A stretch of 36,941 bases of DNA from CAZEAC01 sp964510065 (GCA_964510065.1 CAZEAC010000045.1:1-36941); one strand, 5' to 3'. Shown: positions 1 through 8,272, counted from the stretch's first letter. The notes: generated from the sequence alone by a model not told the origin. A program made the numbers and translations.

Positions 1-1
1 T

Positions 2-223
2 TCGAGAACAGTGCTGCGATACCGGAAGAGTCGCAAGAAAGATACGCGATTGCTACGAGAATTAAGACGACTTGCGTTTCGTCATCGAAGGTACGGATAC
101 CGCATGTTGTACCGGAAACAGCGACCGCACGGAGTGCTGGGGGAACCCCCAGCACTCCGTGCGGCTCTGTTAAGACAACTGCAATTGAAGGAGGAACCTC
201 TAATTCGGAGTGGCACTAAATAA
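2..223 (+). pseudogene. IS3-family transposase OrfB, internally deleted remnant
   Basis: Open from the window edge to TAA at 221-223. The first part reads like the region ahead of the catalytic core of IS3 OrfB proteins (VLRYRKSRKKD..., then HRRYGYRML). The next stretch jumps directly to the C-terminal signature QRPHGVLG, which normally sits after the last catalytic Glu. About 150-200 residues carrying the DDE core are therefore missing, so the product cannot be an active transposase. A 40-bp near-perfect palindrome (125-164) lies in the RPHG region, just after the deletion. The 5' end lies beyond the window edge, so the upstream length is unknown. Family call is from motif recognition. Confidence 0.75.
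125..164. repeat. 40-bp perfect inverted repeat inside the IS remnant
   Basis: Positions 125-143 (CCGCACGGAGTGCTGGGGG) are the exact reverse complement of 146-164, separated only by AA. The arms are 19 bp without mismatch. It lies within the transposase remnant at the RPHGVLG codons. Such a tight palindrome suggests a fold-back duplication during element decay, or an assembly artefact close to the scaffold end. Confidence 0.9.
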
Positions 224-235
224 GGGGGCTGGTCA

Positions 236-484
236 TTCAAGCTGCTCATTACCGATTTTAATCTCGGAGCTATGACTGGCGTTGAGCTCATTAATGCTAT
301 GCGCGAGAATGAAACGTCACGTGAAATTCCCACAATCGTCATTACTTCAGATGCTAATCGGCAGGCGGTACTCAGTGCGCTCACGCAAGGAGTAACAGGT
401 TTTCTACTGAAGCCGTTCAACTCGGTGGTGCTTAAGGAAAAGGTCGACGAAGCAATTGCGGCTTTCGATAAGCCAAAGTCCTAA
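236..484 (+). pseudogene. Response regulator receiver domain, 5'-truncated by the IS
   Basis: In the same frame as the IS remnant, but after its stop, the reading frame gives FKLLITDFNLGAMTGVEL, the beta3/phosphoacceptor loop of a CheY-like receiver. It continues with VITS (the conserved Thr/Ser position) and FLLKPF (the conserved Lys), and ends at TAA 482-484. The first half of the domain (beta1, the acidic pair, alpha1, beta2) is absent. An ATG at 272 could still start translation, but it lies after the phosphoacceptor Asp, so any product would lack both the Asp and the acidic pocket. No output domain follows, so the parent was probably a stand-alone receiver or the C-terminal receiver of a larger protein. 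The missing half may lie left of the element, outside this window. Confidence 0.8.
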
Positions 485-493
485 TCCCGGCGA

Positions 494-1093
494 CTATAGA
501 ATCCAATTCCCGGCACTTTGCCACTGTCGCACTTCTTCAATTGGCCAGAGAAGCATAATAATATTGAGCGTAAGATTGTCGCGAATGAACCAAAGCGTAG
601 TGAGTTCAGCGACAAGACAAAAGGCAATTGAAGTTCGTACTGCTAATGTTCGTGCCAACAGAAATCCAATTGCGCAGGAAAAATAATCGCTCAGTGAATT
701 GAGAATCGAGTCGCCGTAGTAATCAAGCGCAATAGTAGCGCTTCGGTAACGATCAATAATGAAAGGAGAATTCTCCAGATATTCCCAGACTGCCTCGAAA
801 AGCAACACCACTAAGAATCGGCGCTGAATCGAAAGCTTCTTAAAAAACAAAGAGCAGACCCAATAAAGTAAGATTCCGTGCAAGACATGTGAGGGGGTGT
901 ACCAATCAACGAGATGTTGTGAATTGTGGAGGCTCATTACCTCAAAAGACCACGGTAGTAGCGATCTGCAGCTGCACCATAGCGTCCGTCCAGAAGCGGC
1001 CAGACTAAGTCCAAGGATCGCTGCAAACATGAGAGCTGCGAGTGTTGTCACTACCCAAGTATGAGGGACCGCAGTCCTAGTTTTAGAATCCAT
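494..1093 (-). CDS. UPF0314 / DUF2585 integral membrane protein
   Basis: A small membrane protein of about 199 residues whose function is unknown. The family is recognisable from strongly conserved stretches: NSQHLVDWYTPSHVLHG, EAVWEYLENSPFIIDRYR, ALDYYGDSILNSLSD and IRDNLTLNIIML. A hydrophobic N-terminal segment and further membrane spans in the middle and near the C-terminus are visible. From memory, the family is best known from Alphaproteobacteria such as rhizobia. I chose ATG at 1093, 8 nt downstream of the preceding gene's stop; a TTG at 1108 overlapping that stop would add five residues. It is the last gene of the group running from 3222, so it is probably co-transcribed with the SDR protein. 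Length and motifs are intact. Family call secure, role unknown. Confidence 0.88.
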   Translation of the reverse strand: MDSKTRTAVPHTWVVTTLAALMFAAILGLSLAASGRTLWCSCRSLLPWSFEVMSLHNSQHLVDWYTPSHVLHGILLYWVCSLFFKKLSIQRRFLVVLLFEAVWEYLENSPFIIDRYRSATIALDYYGDSILNSLSDYFSCAIGFLLARTLAVRTSIAFCLVAELTTLWFIRDNLTLNIIMLLWPIEEVRQWQSAGNWIL

Positions 1094-1101
1094 GAGCGTG
1101 T

Positions 1102-2631
1102 CTACCAATCAGTCGGCATGTAATCTTTCAGAAAGTTTCCATAGGAGTGTTTCCCACTCAGAATCCCTGAAAAGAAAGGATCGCATACCCGTGCGGCGCC
1201 GTCGACAATATCAAGCGGCGGCTGAAAATCATGTTCCGCCTGCTTCCTGACAACAATCGAGGCGGGATCTTCATCAGTGACCCAGCCAGTATCAACCGCA
1301 TTCATGAAAATGCCGCTCTGCGCATAGTCACGAGCCGAAGTAACGGTCATCATATTGAGCGCAGCTTTGGCCATATTGGTGTGCGGATGTTTATCAGTCT
1401 TGGTATTTCGAGCGAATTGCCCCTCCATAGCTGACACATTGACGATATGCTTTTCGCCGGTGTAGTCACGAAGCATAAGCGGCTTGAGTTTGCCGCACAG
1501 AATAAATGGCGCCACCGCATTTACCAGATGAACCTCGATCATTTCAGCCGTCGGCACTTGCGCTAAGGTCATACGCCAGCTATTGAGGTCACGAAGGTCA
1601 ATCTGCTGAAGATCGGCGTCGAGCTTCCCATCTGGAAATAAACTCCGATCACAAATACTGCCCTCGCCCCTGTAGGGAAGCTGAGAGAGTTCGGCCGGAG
1701 CGAGCAAGCCGATTGACTCCGTATTGCCATTTGCGACTTGTCGCGTCAGCGCTTCGGAAGGCTCAAGCGAGGTTCGATTAAAAGTTCCGAGGCACTGGGC
1801 ATACGAGGTCAAGAAACTCTGAGCTAGTAGCGGAAGTTGCTTCGGCGTGAGACGCTCATTTTCAATCAGATGCTCATAAAAGCGCGGCGGTCTCCTTACG
1901 GTCTGCGCCGCGTTATTAATTAAAATATCGAGACGGTCACAACTTTGATGAATATGCTGAGTAAATCTTTCAACGCTTGAGGCGTGGCGCAAATCGAGCC
2001 CAAAGATCTGAAGGCGGCTACCCCAATCTTGAACATCTTCTTCACGGGAGTAACGAAGTGCCGCGTCATGCGGGAAGCGAGTGGTGACAATAACTCGCGC
2101 TCCGGCCCGAAGCATCATCAGCGCAGCTTGGTACCCTATTTTCAAGCGTGCACCGGTGATTAATGCTACTTTGCCTTGCAGTGACGCGGTCTGAAAGCGC
2201 TTCTGGTAATTGAAATCGGCGCATGCTGGACACAGCGCATCATAGAAGAAATGAACTTCGCGATATTCAGCTTTACATACATAACACCAGCGTGGTCTTG
2301 TCAGTAGCTCTCTAACTCTTGTTTCAGCTATGGCGTGGCGTGGTGGCGGGACAAATACCGATCGTTCACGTGCAATCCGAATAGTCGTTGCGGCGCGCAA
2401 TGACCTGTCTTTATTCTGGCGCTCTTCACGACGGGCGCGTCGGCGAGCACGCACAAGTCTTCGAACGTCTTCAATCTGAGGCTTATTGACGAGTCCCGCA
2501 GCTTTAAGGAGACGGGTGCGTTGTTCTTGAGTAAGACAGGAGCTCCGTAGGGGATCCTGCACGAGGGCTTCGAGCACCAGGGTGCATTGCTCAATATCTT
2601 CGGCGGTAATCGCAGTATTAGGCGGCTTCAT
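1102..2631 (-). CDS. Zinc-ribbon/SDR-fold protein with atypical active site
   Basis: A 509-residue protein. Residues 1-100 are basic and probably helical. Residues 116-137 contain a CxxC...CxxC pair (C116, C119, C134, C137), a likely zinc ribbon. From residue 152 on there is a short-chain dehydrogenase/reductase Rossmann fold: TGARLKIG (159-166) for nucleotide binding, NNAA (239-242), and a Ser in NVSAMEGQ (about 400). The usual YxxxK is replaced by TNMAK (418-422): the Lys is kept but the Tyr is Thr. An insertion of about 100 residues (250-350) separates the NNAA motif from the catalytic region. The same HTNMAKAALNMM signature occurs, from memory, in a separate SDR-like family, so the change is probably a family trait and not damage. 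The start is supported by GGGAG 7 nt before ATG, overlapping the end of the upstream gene. Substrate unknown. Confidence 0.8.
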   Translation of the reverse strand: MKPPNTAITAEDIEQCTLVLEALVQDPLRSSCLTQEQRTRLLKAAGLVNKPQIEDVRRLVRARRRARREERQNKDRSLRAATTIRIARERSVFVPPPRHAIAETRVRELLTRPRWCYVCKAEYREVHFFYDALCPACADFNYQKRFQTASLQGKVALITGARLKIGYQAALMMLRAGARVIVTTRFPHDAALRYSREEDVQDWGSRLQIFGLDLRHASSVERFTQHIHQSCDRLDILINNAAQTVRRPPRFYEHLIENERLTPKQLPLLAQSFLTSYAQCLGTFNRTSLEPSEALTRQVANGNTESIGLLAPAELSQLPYRGEGSICDRSLFPDGKLDADLQQIDLRDLNSWRMTLAQVPTAEMIEVHLVNAVAPFILCGKLKPLMLRDYTGEKHIVNVSAMEGQFARNTKTDKHPHTNMAKAALNMMTVTSARDYAQSGIFMNAVDTGWVTDEDPASIVVRKQAEHDFQPPLDIVDGAARVCDPFFSGILSGKHSYGNFLKDYMPTDW

Positions 2632-2645
2632 GTAAAATCTCCCTG
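2622..2645 (-). promoter_or_regulatory. Ribosome binding site fixing the SDR gene start
   Basis: On the minus strand CAGGGAGATTTTACATG gives a strong GGGAG 7 nt before the ATG at 2631. It lies immediately downstream of the preceding gene's stop at 2647-2649, so translation of the two genes is likely linked. Confidence 0.7.
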
Positions 2646-2646
2646 G

Positions 2647-3222
2647 CTATCCGCAGTTGTCTTGATTTCCAAATTTGTCGGTATCTTTGGTCCAAAAGCG
2701 TTTTTTGTCTGCAGTCTCAATTCTGGCCCACCATGTCGAATCAGGCTTCTTTAGCAATCTCCCCCAACAATCCTCGTCGCTTTTGGTAAAGCAGCCAGGG
2801 ATGCTGCCATCAGAGCAGCAGCCGATGTTTATTTCGGCCCATTTCCCTTGATGCCAAGCCTTGTAGAAGCCCTCACCGAGGTAATTATAAAGGTACAAGG
2901 TCTGATTCACTTTAAATGAATCGCGAGGCCTCGTGACGACAAATTCACCTGGAACTTTGGTAATTACCTTTCCCGTAAGCGCGCGAACTTTGTTCGCCTT
3001 GGAAAGGGTGCGCAGAGTCGGCGAATTTTCAAGCGGTTCAGCGACTAGCGCCACGGTGGTTAAGGTCTCCCATTCACGATAGCTGCAGCATTCAAAGGGG
3101 CACGCTCCTGCTTCCTCAATAGGGGCTGGCGCTGTTTGCGCCAAGCAAGCTCGCGCGGCAAGTAGATAAAGCAGACTTACAAAAATAATGCGCAAGCAAT
3201 TGAACGTGCCCATATTGCGCAC
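2647..3222 (-). CDS. Secreted cysteine-rich protein of unknown function
   Basis: A 191-residue product with a clear signal peptide (basic start, hydrophobic IIFVSLLYLLAA, then ARACLAQ; cleavage near residues 28-29). A lipoprotein reading is less likely, because no clean lipobox precedes the Cys. The mature part begins with a Cys cluster (GACPFECCSYREW) and carries further Cys pairs (IGCCSDGS, PGCF, EDCW, DNCG), consistent with disulfides in the periplasm or at the cell surface. The middle (VRALTGKVI..., TLYLYNYLGEGFYKAW) looks beta-rich, perhaps SH3-like. I have a memory of similar ECC-YREW proteins annotated as hypothetical but cannot name a family. GTG at 3222 with CAGG 7 nt upstream is chosen; ATG at 3213 is the alternative. 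It heads the group with the SDR and DUF2585 genes. Confidence 0.7.
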   Translation of the reverse strand: MRNMGTFNCLRIIFVSLLYLLAARACLAQTAPAPIEEAGACPFECCSYREWETLTTVALVAEPLENSPTLRTLSKANKVRALTGKVITKVPGEFVVTRPRDSFKVNQTLYLYNYLGEGFYKAWHQGKWAEINIGCCSDGSIPGCFTKSDEDCWGRLLKKPDSTWWARIETADKKRFWTKDTDKFGNQDNCG

Positions 3223-3373
3223 AGAGTAACCTGTTATGGGATCAGGAATAAAGGGGAGGAAAAGTGAGGCGCATTTAGCTTATTCAATCAAATTGCTAAT
3301 TGCACGATGTCCAACGTGAGTATAGCGCCAAGACTCCGCGAACGGATCGCTGCGGGATGTGATGTTTGGTAAT
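3223..3373. other. Intergenic gap, probable promoter region for the 3222 gene group
   Basis: 151 bases between two minus-strand genes. AT-rich stretches are present but no promoter of good quality, hairpin or repeat core could be picked out by eye. Confidence 0.3.
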
Positions 3374-3868
3374 TTAGCTAACTTCGCCCGCTAGTTTAGG
3401 ATTGTGAGATCCCTTCTGACAGGCAAGCGCGAAAACTGCGCTACAGGCAAGCTCAATACACATAAGGTCACGTGACCCAAGTTTAATTCTTCGGCGCTCC
3501 TCTTCCGTGCGGCCGGTAACAATGCGGAGCCAGCAAGTTTCTTCACCGGTGAGCTTCCCCTGCTGTCCACGTGGCTTGTCACGGTAAAGCTTTACGAGAA
3601 TATCTGACTCGGTATCCTGCCCGGCGCCCTGCAAAATCACATTCTCATCGAGTGACTCAACGCCGTAAAGAAATGCGCGCGCGGTAGCCCAAAGCCCACC
3701 AACCGCTTCCATAGGAACTAAAAGATTTAAGAATCCAGGAGCTCCCGGACTCTCAACGCCGTTTACCACTGGGGTATAAAAGAAGCGAAGCCCCTGTGCC
3801 TCCGGCACTAGCTGCAAGCTTCCGAACGATTTGTTTACTGAAAAAGTAACACCACCTGAATAGCCCAT
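3374..3868 (-). CDS. Small protein of unknown function downstream of the DotL-like gene
   Basis: About 164 residues from ATG 3868, which is preceded by a purine-rich GAGAGAGAAGG; the longer GTG start at 3940 would add 24 residues. I do not recognise a family. The N-terminal half has alternating hydrophobic and polar residues with Gly/Pro turns (VTFSVNKSFGSLQL, RFFYTPVVNGVE), suggesting a beta-rich fold. The C-terminal half is charged (TGRTEEERRRIKLGSR), followed by a short hydrophobic segment containing Cys (CIELACSAVFALACQ). It follows the coupling ATPase gene by about 125 nt on the same strand, so it could be an accessory or adaptor of that complex. That is inference from position only. The intervening stretch contains a tiny in-frame peptide (ATG AAC ATG..., ending TGA near 3925) with an AAAGGA ahead of it, possibly a leader or chance. 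Confidence 0.5.
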   Translation of the reverse strand: MGYSGGVTFSVNKSFGSLQLVPEAQGLRFFYTPVVNGVESPGAPGFLNLLVPMEAVGGLWATARAFLYGVESLDENVILQGAGQDTESDILVKLYRDKPRGQQGKLTGEETCWLRIVTGRTEEERRRIKLGSRDLMCIELACSAVFALACQKGSHNPKLAGEVS

Positions 3869-3994
3869 AACCTTCTCTCTCTCAACTTCGCTACAACCAA
3901 TTATCGCAACGCCGCTAATCGTTGCTTCACCACTTCGCACCCAAATATGCCATGTTCATTTCCTTTTGCAAACCAAATCTTACTGCCGTAATGG

Positions 3995-6169
3995 CTATGT
4001 ACCCCTCTTTGCCGCTTTAAACCCAGGCTTTTTCTGAGGGGATGGCGCCTTATTGGTAGGTGGCTTCTGTTCAGGGCCAGACGCGGCGACACTTTTCTCT
4101 TTGGGGGCCTCCACTGGAATCTTTTCCTGCTCTACCTTCGAAGAGCTTTTGGGGAACATCGATACGACTCCCCTACCCTTGGGCCGACTTGCCAATGAAA
4201 GCTTAAACGGGCCACTCGCTTCGCCGGGCGATGATCCTCCGGAGTCTGCGCTGCCTGATGTTGCAGCATGCCCGTATGAATGAGCTGGCTCTGATCCGCC
4301 CTGCGGAGGTTTCCCACTCATTTTCTGCATCTGATAATTTGTTTCGCGCTGCTCCTGCGAAAGGATCTGCTCGTCAACCCAATCGGCAAGTCCAATCTCG
4401 TCATTTTCACGCTTTTCAAGCCTTGGAATATATTCTCGTCCTTCCCAGGTGTCCGGAAGCTCGGCGTTAAACCAAAAAGAGCGGCCTTTTACAATTTTGC
4501 CGTTACCCATGTCGAACCAGGCCAAGCCCTTTTCGGCAGACATTTCGTGTTTTAGCTCTTCAGCGCTTACCAGATCTTCTTCGTCCTCGGAGATGCTAAT
4601 GGTCTGCGATTCTCCCCCGGTTCGTCGCGCGTTAATATCGATGGCGCCTCGAACGACGCTTGATGAGAGACCTGAGGTGACTCCTGCGCCGATTGATTTC
4701 TTTGTAGTGGCAACCTTTCCTATCCATTCGGTCATGTCGGCGGCGGTGCGATTGTCACCGACACGCATCATCACTTTGAGATTGACGTTGGCCATGACGC
4801 GCTCATAGAACGCCTCACTTAGTCCGAGCGACTGGTCGGTAAGACCGCCGGCGGATTGCGCGCCAAAGAGCAACGAAAATCGACCCTTACGGGCAAGTTC
4901 AAAAAGGTTGGCCCATGTCGGACCAAACGTGGAAGAGCCTTCGTCGACAATGACCAGATGAGGATCTTCAAGGTTGTGAATTCGGCTCGACGTAATTTCG
5001 CCGATTGAAACTTCGAGGTCTTCGCGGAATACTTTAACCATACGCGCAGCACTCTCCGCCTCCTCGAGCCGCGGCAACATGAAGTAAATAATCTTTCCGC
5101 GGAGAATCGCATCGGTGAGCACCAAGTCCGTGTAGTGGGTGCAAAATACTTCGCCCATCTCGGAACCGGCAATGGCGTGAAGTTCTGATGCGATACCACG
5201 AAGGTTGTCGGTAATTCGCGCAGCATCAAGTGTGCCTTTCGGGCCACGATAACTTGAGGCGAGGTGCCCAAGCTCTACCATCGCATGACGCGCACCGATT
5301 CGACTCAACATGTCACGCAGATGCGGATATGCCAGATTAAACGCAGAGAGTGACACCGCAATGTCACGCATCGACCATGCAAGGCCGAGACTTTCCATCG
5401 AACGTACCATCCGATAAATCGAATCGGCGGCAAGTCGGTCATAGTGCTTGGTGACGCTCTGGTCGCTTGTCGGCGGAAGTCCGGCACGAAGGACCTTGCG
5501 TGCTTTTACGTCAGCGCGCTGCCCCGTAAGCACAAAGTTATAGGAGTGCACCGTGTCAAACGGGTCAATAACGATTAGATCCTCGATGCGGCCGGTCACT
5601 AATGCCATTAAGATAATGTGTGCGAGAGTCGTCGAATCGCGCTTTGCGTCGATAAAGGTGCAGCCGCTCGCGCGCGAGCGCGCCATCTGCTGGAACATCA
5701 GCGACTCGAGCCACAGAGTTTTTCCCACGCCGGTTTTGGCAAAGACCGCGCCGTGACTGCACATCTCCTCATCGTCGAGCCAGAGCGGACGCCCGGTGTC
5801 GAGCTCAAATCCGATAAGATACTTATCGATCATCTGCTTGCCTTTCGCGCGAGCACTTTGTAACGCTTCGGCGAAACAATCACGAGCTGGCGGTGCGCCG
5901 AGTACGCTTTTGCCGCCGCGCTTAAGGCTTTCACTTTGGCGTTCCTTCTCCATCCAATAGTGCGCACCAATAGTCGATGCCGTTTTATAAAGCGCAGCCG
6001 CCGGTAGCATGCCAAGGCCAAACAGAAGCGCGGGATCAATTCCACTTAACAGTGGGCTTGCGGCGACACCTAGGGTGCCAACAGCGGTGAGTGAGCTCAG
6101 GAGATACGCGCGCCGCTTCTCGTCTTCGCGGAGCTGATCGTAATCTGTCTTCTGATAATTACGTGCCAT
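3995..6169 (-). CDS. DotL/IcmO-like type IV coupling protein (T4CP) ATPase
   Basis: A 724-residue member of the VirD4/TraD/DotL class of hexameric inner-membrane ATPases that recruit substrates to type IV secretion machines. Two hydrophobic segments near residues 24-62 anchor the N-terminus. The nucleotide-binding domain follows: Walker A AKTGVGKT (144-151), FIDAKRD (172-178), and Walker B LVIVDE (405-410). A conserved downstream block, ARKGRFSLLFGAQSAGGL, then NVNLKVMMRVGD, resembles the equivalent Dot/Icm DotL and IncI TrbC stretches (DEYG..., ARSLGFS...GQ...NTNIKICMK). LRGKIIYFMLPRLE also matches the DotL pattern. The last 120 residues are Pro/Ser/Lys-rich and disordered-looking, where Legionella DotL binds chaperone adaptors. 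The start is set by AGGG 6 nt before ATG, overlapping the upstream stop codon. No relaxase or other Dot genes are in the window. Confidence 0.8.
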   Translation of the reverse strand: MARNYQKTDYDQLREDEKRRAYLLSSLTAVGTLGVAASPLLSGIDPALLFGLGMLPAAALYKTASTIGAHYWMEKERQSESLKRGGKSVLGAPPARDCFAEALQSARAKGKQMIDKYLIGFELDTGRPLWLDDEEMCSHGAVFAKTGVGKTLWLESLMFQQMARSRASGCTFIDAKRDSTTLAHIILMALVTGRIEDLIVIDPFDTVHSYNFVLTGQRADVKARKVLRAGLPPTSDQSVTKHYDRLAADSIYRMVRSMESLGLAWSMRDIAVSLSAFNLAYPHLRDMLSRIGARHAMVELGHLASSYRGPKGTLDAARITDNLRGIASELHAIAGSEMGEVFCTHYTDLVLTDAILRGKIIYFMLPRLEEAESAARMVKVFREDLEVSIGEITSSRIHNLEDPHLVIVDEGSSTFGPTWANLFELARKGRFSLLFGAQSAGGLTDQSLGLSEAFYERVMANVNLKVMMRVGDNRTAADMTEWIGKVATTKKSIGAGVTSGLSSSVVRGAIDINARRTGGESQTISISEDEEDLVSAEELKHEMSAEKGLAWFDMGNGKIVKGRSFWFNAELPDTWEGREYIPRLEKRENDEIGLADWVDEQILSQEQRETNYQMQKMSGKPPQGGSEPAHSYGHAATSGSADSGGSSPGEASGPFKLSLASRPKGRGVVSMFPKSSSKVEQEKIPVEAPKEKSVAASGPEQKPPTNKAPSPQKKPGFKAAKRGT

Positions 6170-6172
6170 AGT

Positions 6173-8224
6173 TTACCCTGCCGCCGATCCATCTTCGCCG
6201 ATATCGCTCGGCCTATCTTCAATATCGTTGAGCCGTCTTTCGAAATCTTCTTTTGTTTCGGCCATTGTCGCGCGTTGTACTTCAATAAAGTGGCGTTGCC
6301 AGCCCCGTCCAAAACGGTCGCTAAGCTTACTCGTACGAAGCGGCACCATCGCCTTTCGTCCCATCAGCCCCTTTGCGTTAAGATCGAATCCACCGCCCAA
6401 AGGCTCAAAAACTGCAAATATAAGCGAGCTAAGCGGAACGCTGTAATCGCCGACACGTCGCGCAAGCCAGGCTTGTGAGTTGAGGATGACTCGAATTACG
6501 GACCACGCGCGAACTTCATCGACGCGAAGCCCATGCCTTTCAGCAATTTGCGCGATATCATGGCTTCCCAGCGGCCCTAGAAAACGTTCGCCAGTATACC
6601 CTTCAACAACAGTGCCTTCACCGCTATCACGTGAGGCATCCAGAGTAAGGCTATGAATCTTCTGTTTTTGGTATACTACGGTCACAAGCTCCTCAAGCCG
6701 TTTAAGCGCCGTCGGCTCCAATATCATATGGAACTGTTCGAGCAGCCGATATACCGGCATGAAGAGCAAATTACTTGTCGTGAGAAATACATCTTCGAAA
6801 CCTTGCGGTGGCGCAGTGAGCACCGAATCAATAAATCGCTGTGACCAACGCTGGTGCAGCTCACTTACCAAACCGAAAAGCTCAATCTCATCCGCGGAAG
6901 ACTGAAGCTCATGTGGACACGAGAGCAAAACTTCAGTCCATTGACGAAGCGCGCTCGCGCGAGCTGAGAGATTTGTCGGAAATCGCACCGGGGCGAACAC
7001 GCTGCTTCGAGAAGCGTAGACTAGCGATCTTCGGATCTCTTCGCGCTCGAGAAGAGTATACTCAGAATGGAATGCTGCGACCGAATGCAGCACGGCGCGC
7101 GCATTCAATTGGTGAAAGCTAGAGCGGCGCACCCAGCGGTTGGCCTCACGCGCGTACGTCAACACTTTACCGGCCTCCATCGCGAGCGCAGCAGTGGCGA
7201 CCTGTTTGGCACTTAACGTACCAAGCTCTTTTCTTAACATCGGAGTAACAACGCGGTGGAGCGCATGCTGTACCTGTGCGGCGTACACATCAGGCGAGAC
7301 GGGCGCGCCATCTGATGCCGGTAGTGTGGCAAGAACTTTTGGCGCGGCGCCGCGGATTCCGCGGTCCTCGCTATACTCGCGATGAAGCTCCAATACATTG
7401 ACCAAAAGATCCGGTACATACCTTGGAAGCTGCGAATCAGCGAAAGCTTTTCCGAGAAGTGCGCTTTCTTCGCGCGTAGCTACAAATGCAGGGTACTCAT
7501 TGTGCGCGAGAATAATTCCGGCGAGGGCTGCGTTCGTTTCGTTTAGCGATCCAAAATGTGAAAGAACTTTGCCAATTGCAGAGGTTCGTGCCTGCGTTGG
7601 CGATACTGCAGCCGGGCACGCGAGGCCAGTAACCTGAAAGGATGGAACGCCCCGGTCATCAATTTCGTCGAGGCCCACCCGGATCCCAGAATAGAACATG
7701 CGACCATTGCCGGTTTCGCCGAGCAGATCTTTGCCCTGATAGACATGGAACCTTTTTGAGCTCCATAGAAAGGCCAGCAACGTGACAAAAACCCAAAGCC
7801 GAAAACCGGCAACGACGATAAAAAGTACCCGCACGAATGCGAGATGCAACGAGATATACGCACGTCTAAAAAATCCGGGATTTCCGCCAGGTGAAGTATC
7901 GGCCAGAGAAACTGCACTTAAAAGAATTTTAAGAGAGACACGAGCGAAAAGAGCACGCTCAAGCGAGAGCCCATGGCGATCAAGCCAACCTGAAAAATTG
8001 TCATGTTGCGCCAACATCTCGTCGGCCCAATCACTATCTATTTGTAGGAGCTCGCGGCGAGCATCGGTAATTTCGCCACTTACATGTGAAGACTCGGGCC
8101 CAAAGAGGAGAAAGAAACCAATAAGCATGAGCGCAACCGCCACCGTGCCCATCTTAAGAAGGCGAGTGCGCGAACTTCGAAGCTCGTCAAATTCTCGTCG
8201 ATGCTTTTCAGCAAGTGGGTCCAC
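6173..8224 (-). CDS. DotM/IcmP-like membrane partner of the coupling ATPase
   Basis: About 683 residues from GTG 8224 (AAGG 8 nt upstream); a TTG at 8272 adds 16 more. One hydrophobic segment near the N-terminus (VAVALMLIGFFLLFG) and a second hydrophobic region about 80 residues later (LHLAFVRVLFIVVAGF, then VFVTLLAFLW) place the protein in the inner membrane, with a soluble, presumably cytoplasmic C-terminal domain of about 500 residues. The topology, the position directly upstream of a DotL-like gene and the translational coupling (the stop lies inside the next gene's ribosome site) fit DotM/IcmP or IncI TrbA, whose known members are near 380 residues. This one is much longer. The region with KVLTYAREANRW and LNARAVLHSVAAF may correspond to the conserved DotM core, but I see no diagnostic motif, so the call leans on context. 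Confidence 0.5.
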   Translation of the reverse strand: MDPLAEKHRREFDELRSSRTRLLKMGTVAVALMLIGFFLLFGPESSHVSGEITDARRELLQIDSDWADEMLAQHDNFSGWLDRHGLSLERALFARVSLKILLSAVSLADTSPGGNPGFFRRAYISLHLAFVRVLFIVVAGFRLWVFVTLLAFLWSSKRFHVYQGKDLLGETGNGRMFYSGIRVGLDEIDDRGVPSFQVTGLACPAAVSPTQARTSAIGKVLSHFGSLNETNAALAGIILAHNEYPAFVATREESALLGKAFADSQLPRYVPDLLVNVLELHREYSEDRGIRGAAPKVLATLPASDGAPVSPDVYAAQVQHALHRVVTPMLRKELGTLSAKQVATAALAMEAGKVLTYAREANRWVRRSSFHQLNARAVLHSVAAFHSEYTLLEREEIRRSLVYASRSSVFAPVRFPTNLSARASALRQWTEVLLSCPHELQSSADEIELFGLVSELHQRWSQRFIDSVLTAPPQGFEDVFLTTSNLLFMPVYRLLEQFHMILEPTALKRLEELVTVVYQKQKIHSLTLDASRDSGEGTVVEGYTGERFLGPLGSHDIAQIAERHGLRVDEVRAWSVIRVILNSQAWLARRVGDYSVPLSSLIFAVFEPLGGGFDLNAKGLMGRKAMVPLRTSKLSDRFGRGWQRHFIEVQRATMAETKEDFERRLNDIEDRPSDIGEDGSAAG

Positions 8225-8272
8225 TACAAAAACCTTAAATCGTCTAACCGCGCTTCCCGCAAGTACTAGCAA

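Larger units (their letters stand above)
1..235 (+). mobile_element. IS3-family element, decayed right end
   Basis: Holds the end of an IS3-type transposase reading frame, and finishes with GGGGGCTGGTCA at about 224-235. Read on the other strand this is TGACCAGCCCCC, the style of terminal inverted repeat (TG start, run of C) common in IS3-family elements. The left part lies outside the window or has been deleted. The sequence directly after 235 is the middle of a receiver domain, which fixes the element boundary to within a few bases. The exact family subgroup cannot be assigned. Confidence 0.7.

Noticed and set aside
494..3222. Two-component or redox operon linking the receiver fragment with the SDR gene
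   Set aside because: The receiver fragment is on the opposite strand and inactivated, so nothing supports a shared function.
3374..8224. A complete conjugative element or ICE
   Set aside because: No relaxase, integrase, pilus or core-channel gene, and no attachment-site repeats were found around it.
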